DNA of 18,264 bases, taken from Candidatus Hydrogenedentes bacterium CG07_land_8_20_14_0_80_42_17 (GTDB taxonomy: Bacteria; UBA8481). The stretch lies in the NCBI GenBank assembly GCA_002780065.1, contig PEWQ01000089.1, positions 1 to 18,264 of the forward strand, written 5' to 3'. This document shows, piece after piece, positions 15,149-18,264 of the stretch (position 1 is its first letter; each line of letters begins with the position of its first letter). Under the pieces are notes generated by a model, which saw nothing but the letters and a program-made list of their open reading frames with translations, was not told the DNA's origin and made no database searches. The position numbers and the translations under genes are program-made.

Positions 15149-16882
15149 ATGTCGAATAAAATTCTCTCAACCGAATCTATTGTTGATTTGTCGCGGCAAA
15201 GCATGGCGTTCTGGCAGACGTATGTCGAACCTACTAAATTAACCGAGATGAGTTTTTTGGCATCTCTCTTTTTCGGAAAACCGAACTGGAAATTTTTTAA
15301 AACTCATTCCCGAATTGACGAAATAAAAGTTAAAGAAAACCTTGATAAGATTGTCAAAATAAAAAGCGAAAGCGATTGCGAATCTCTTTACGAATTGAGC
15401 GGATTGATGATTCCTGTTGAATACGGCGGTGCAGGTTTGAATAAAGCATCATCGTGTAAAATCGTTTCAAAAATTGCCGAAGAATTTCCAGCATTTACTC
15501 TCGCATTTTTGTCTCAAGCATTCGTCTGTCCTAGTATGATTGAATATGCCGGCACAACTCAGCAGATTAAGAAATTCCTGCCTGAAATAGCGTCCGGAAG
15601 AAAAAAAATATGCTATTGCATCAGCGAACCCGAAGCCGGTTCGGATGCCGCCTCGATCACTGCAAAAGTCATTAAGCATGGAGAGCATTTTATTTTAAAC
15701 GGCAAAAAAAGTTTTATCGCCAATTGCATAGATTCGGATTATCTAATTATTTTTGTAAAAGGTCTTGGAAAAGATGAAGAAGAAAAGTCCCGGTTGACGG
15801 CTGTTATTCTTCCCGCTGGAAGAAAAGGAATAGAAATAAGTAAAGTCTCTCTGAATGAATCTTGGGAGAAATCCCGCATTGCAAACGTTAATTTCGATGC
15901 TGTTAAAATTTTGCCTGATGATATTCTTGGTAAACCGGGCAATGGTTACTCGGTACTTCAAGCCGGACTTACAATTCTACGGCTTACTGCCTCTGCATTT
16001 GTGGAAGGCGCTCTTCAAAATGTGATTTCCGAACTTCACTCATCGCTTTCGTCTAAAATTCAATTCAAGAAAAAATTAATTGAGTTTGAAATGGTGAGAG
16101 AACGCTTTTCAGAAATCGAACAGGCATTGTATGACATTAAATCTGCCGTCGATTTTACAGCTTCAATCGCGGATAGCGATAGTGACTTCTCTGTGGAGGC
16201 GACGGCGTGCAGGCTTCTTTGCTGTGAGCGTGCAAAAAATGCGCTCGATAATGCAATGCTTCTTAGCGGAGCAAGCGCTCTTCAAAAAGGCACAGCACTC
16301 GATACTGTCTCAGGTCTATTTCAGTCTGTAAGATTCATCAGCGGCTCGGATGATATATTGAGAATTTTTTTGTCTCTAATGGGAGGAAAAAATTCAGCAG
16401 AATTCATTATCAATAATCGCAAAGCTCGAAAGGGATTTAGTTTTATAGACTCGGTTGTGAAAAGTTATTGGCGGAGATTCAGGCTCGCTTACCTATTTCC
16501 AAAGGTTCCTACAGTCAAAAAAGATTTGAGGCAAGCTGCAAAAGTCGCGTCGGAAATAATTGGAATTCTTTCCGCTCGAATAAATCAAATATTTGAATTT
16601 TATGGAACAGAAGATTTTTATGGAGAAAACTCTAACAAACACGAATATGAACTGAAAAGATTGTCCGATATTGCCGTAGAGGCGTATTCTCTGCTTGCCG
16701 GAATAAGATTTGCAGAATTCAATACTAATAAAAATTGCGATCAAATATTTATTTTTTCGACTTTACTCACTGCAGAACGCGCATGGAGCAAAACTTCTAG
16801 ATTATCCTCTGAAATTTTTATGTCAGCAGAATCAGTTTCAAATCTATTGGTGGATTCTTACGGTTCCGATCAATTGCCATGA
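15149..16882 (+). CDS. Acyl-CoA dehydrogenase family protein, VLCAD/ACAD9-like, catalytic Glu apparently replaced
   Basis: This 577-residue protein is about the size of mitochondrial VLCAD-type enzymes and longer than typical 380-residue acyl-CoA dehydrogenases. The N-terminal and middle domains are recognisable: GLMIPVEYGGAGL (about 86-98), CYCISEPEAGSDAAS for FAD and substrate binding (about 155-169), and FILNGKKSFIANC. The C-terminal helical motif that normally reads F-E-G-T-N-D-I-L-R here reads F-I-S-G-S-D-D-I-L-R (about 396-405), so the usual catalytic base aligns with Ser398. The FGKP-type motif is also altered (FKKK). A long C-terminal extension is present, as in VLCAD and ACAD9. Its activity as a dehydrogenase is uncertain. 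Only a weak GAGAT lies upstream of the ATG. Its stop overlaps the next ORF by ATGA. Confidence 0.85.
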   Translation: MSNKILSTESIVDLSRQSMAFWQTYVEPTKLTEMSFLASLFFGKPNWKFFKTHSRIDEIKVKENLDKIVKIKSESDCESLYELSGLMIPVEYGGAGLNKASSCKIVSKIAEEFPAFTLAFLSQAFVCPSMIEYAGTTQQIKKFLPEIASGRKKICYCISEPEAGSDAASITAKVIKHGEHFILNGKKSFIANCIDSDYLIIFVKGLGKDEEEKSRLTAVILPAGRKGIEISKVSLNESWEKSRIANVNFDAVKILPDDILGKPGNGYSVLQAGLTILRLTASAFVEGALQNVISELHSSLSSKIQFKKKLIEFEMVRERFSEIEQALYDIKSAVDFTASIADSDSDFSVEATACRLLCCERAKNALDNAMLLSGASALQKGTALDTVSGLFQSVRFISGSDDILRIFLSLMGGKNSAEFIINNRKARKGFSFIDSVVKSYWRRFRLAYLFPKVPTVKKDLRQAAKVASEIIGILSARINQIFEFYGTEDFYGENSNKHEYELKRLSDIAVEAYSLLAGIRFAEFNTNKNCDQIFIFSTLLTAERAWSKTSRLSSEIFMSAESVSNLLVDSYGSDQLP

Positions 16883-17895
16883 AACTATTTTCTAAAAAAA
16901 AATTGCGGCGGGCTCTAAATTTATTTACTGCAGTAGCAATTATTCTTTTGATTGTTGGAGACATATTCGGAGATGTTTGGCTTTGCAATCTCGCAATTCA
17001 TTTCAAATTTCAATTAATAATCCTACTTTCTTTCTTTGCGATTTGTTTCGTAATTCAAAAGCGAGCGCTTGGAGCCGGGATTTCACTCTTCTTCGCAATA
17101 ATTTTTTCTTTTGATATCTTTTCAGTTTATGAAAACAGAAGTGTTGTATCAGCTAATGACTTAAAAAAAATAACCTTGTATTCACATAATGCCGACATGT
17201 TCAATACCAACTATATTCCAGCCGCATCTGCCGCCGCTCTTTCTAAAGCCGATGTAGTAATACTAATGGAAATAGTTCCGAACGGCATAATGCCCGTCAC
17301 AACACGGCTTTCTGAGATCTACCCGTGGCACGCCTCGAACGGCAGAACAGATGCAAAATGCATTCATGTATGGTCTAAAATTCCGTTCGATACGGCCATT
17401 GTCTTGAATCTCTCTACCGATCCGATTCAAATTCCTCTGCTTCTTGTTCGATTCAAAGATTGGTCATTGCTTGCAGTTCACACGATGAGTCCTGTATCAG
17501 AACGCAGATTTAACGTAAGAAATGAGCAAGTAACTAAATTGGCTAAAATAACAAATATTGAATCGCTAACCGGAAAACCGGTCATAGTTGCCGGCGACTT
17601 CAATATGTCTCCTTACGACCCTTATTTCAAAACTCTTCTGAAAAATGCCGGGCTCTGGGATTCTCGGCGCGCCGTTGGAATTCAACCTTCATGGCCTTCT
17701 ATCTTCTTCCCCTTTTTCATTCCAATCGATCACATTCTCGTTACTCCGGATGTAAACGTAATTGAGCGCAAAGTGCTCGGAGCATACGGTTCTGACCATT
17801 ACGCCGTAGAATGCAAAATTGGATTAAAACCGCAAAACAACTCATTATACTTTTATGAAAAACATGCTACTGTAAATTTCTATGGATATAAATGA
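16879..17895 (+). CDS. Membrane-anchored endonuclease/exonuclease/phosphatase (EEP) fold protein
   Basis: The 338-residue protein has three predicted transmembrane helices (about 13-30, 45-60 and 65-83), then an EEP-superfamily domain. Active-site landmarks are N104 (YSHNAD), E131 (VILME), H201 (VHTMSP), D240/N242 (VAGDFNMSP), D284-H285 (IDHILVTP) and S305-D306-H307 (GSDH). This is a Mg2+-dependent phosphoesterase fold used by nucleases, lipid or inositol phosphatases and sphingomyelinase-like enzymes. With a membrane anchor, the domain probably faces outside the cytoplasm. The start overlaps the acyl-CoA dehydrogenase-like gene by ATGA, implying coupled translation. The substrate cannot be deduced. 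Confidence 0.85.
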   Translation: MKLFSKKKLRRALNLFTAVAIILLIVGDIFGDVWLCNLAIHFKFQLIILLSFFAICFVIQKRALGAGISLFFAIIFSFDIFSVYENRSVVSANDLKKITLYSHNADMFNTNYIPAASAAALSKADVVILMEIVPNGIMPVTTRLSEIYPWHASNGRTDAKCIHVWSKIPFDTAIVLNLSTDPIQIPLLLVRFKDWSLLAVHTMSPVSERRFNVRNEQVTKLAKITNIESLTGKPVIVAGDFNMSPYDPYFKTLLKNAGLWDSRRAVGIQPSWPSIFFPFFIPIDHILVTPDVNVIERKVLGAYGSDHYAVECKIGLKPQNNSLYFYEKHATVNFYGYK

Positions 17896-17917
17896 TTATG
17901 AAAGGAAATAGTAAGAT

Positions 17918-18264
17918 ATGAATTTACGAATCGGATTGGCTCAAATTAATACAACTGTTGGCGATATAGAAGGAAATCTGAAAAAAATCCGAGCTTCGAT
18001 TTATTCGGCAAAAGAGCAAAAAGTTTCTCTTCTTGTATTTCCAGAACTCACAATATCAGGCTATCCTCCTGAAGACCTGCTTTTAAAACCAAGTTTTATT
18101 TCATCGTGTTCTAATGCCGTATCATCGCTCGCAAATGAATCCGACAATATTTCATTACTTGTCGGGGCACCGATTTCTTCTGGCGGTAAGCTGTATAATT
18201 CCGCCGTATTTATTTCCGAAAATAAAATCAGAGAAATGTATTTTAAACGTGAACTGCCAAATTA
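17918..18264 (+). CDS. nadE: Glutamine-dependent NAD+ synthetase, N-terminal 115 residues, 3' end outside window
   Basis: The open frame starts at ATG 17918 and runs off the window. It encodes the nitrilase-fold glutaminase domain of NadE, which releases ammonia from glutamine for amidation of deamido-NAD+, the last step of NAD biosynthesis. The hallmark FPELTISGYPPEDLLLKPSF is complete (about 41-60), with catalytic Glu43, and Lys110 in FKRELPN is the expected second catalytic residue. The nucleophilic Cys and the C-terminal synthetase domain lie beyond the edge. An AAAGGA at 17901-17906 is a somewhat distant Shine-Dalgarno. A 7-codon ORF at 17898-17921 ends with a TGA overlapping this ATG, which may help deliver ribosomes. 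Confidence 0.93.
   Translation, partial: MNLRIGLAQINTTVGDIEGNLKKIRASIYSAKEQKVSLLVFPELTISGYPPEDLLLKPSFISSCSNAVSSLANESDNISLLVGAPISSGGKLYNSAVFISENKIREMYFKRELPN

Overview
The window is about 18 kb of moderately AT-rich bacterial DNA, densely packed with protein genes. Only the leftmost gene is on the minus strand. Two proteins have lipoprotein signal peptides with an L-F-x-S-C cleavage site. A tungsten-type aldehyde ferredoxin oxidoreductase sits beside its own tungstate importer. Together these suggest an anaerobic or microaerophilic bacterium, probably diderm. The sequence alone does not identify the phylum. I saw no rRNA, tRNA, CRISPR array or insertion-sequence transposase.

Layout. A 5'-partial view of GTP-dependent PEP carboxykinase (pckG, minus, running off the left edge) diverges from asparagine synthetase (asnB). 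A tungsten module follows: aldehyde ferredoxin oxidoreductase (aor), a MoaD/ThiS-like sulfur carrier ending in Gly-Gly, and the tungstate ABC transporter wtpA-wtpB-wtpC. These five genes overlap or are separated by at most 42 nt. They would import tungstate, help build the tungstopterin cofactor and supply the enzyme that uses it.

The accessory island at about 8.0-8.9 kb is the most unusual part. A MntA/HepT (nucleotidyltransferase/HEPN) toxin-antitoxin pair is flanked by two 50-bp direct repeats that differ at one base. Each repeat carries a possible promoter and the ATG of the gene that follows. The predicted transcription start falls on that ATG, and there is no Shine-Dalgarno sequence, so leaderless mRNAs are suggested. 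Just upstream is a 46-codon ORF that begins as a heavy-metal-associated (GMTCxxC) domain and then runs through the first repeat. It looks like a truncated copper-chaperone-type gene.

After the island come a PEGA/CsgG-like/TPR lipoprotein, comM (Mg-chelatase-like AAA+ ATPase), and a three-part protein with a degenerate cNMP-binding fold, a MinD/ParA-like P-loop domain and a patatin phospholipase. Next are aroB (3-dehydroquinate synthase), a VLCAD-like acyl-CoA dehydrogenase homologue that appears to lack the usual catalytic glutamate, a membrane-anchored endonuclease/exonuclease/phosphatase-fold protein whose start overlaps it, and the 5' end of nadE (glutamine-dependent NAD+ synthetase), which runs off the right edge. 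No gene-free stretch exceeds 300 bases. The longest gaps are about 147 nt (pckG-asnB), 173 nt (wtpC-mntA, holding the HMA fragment and first repeat) and 96 nt (hepT to the PEGA gene, holding the second repeat).
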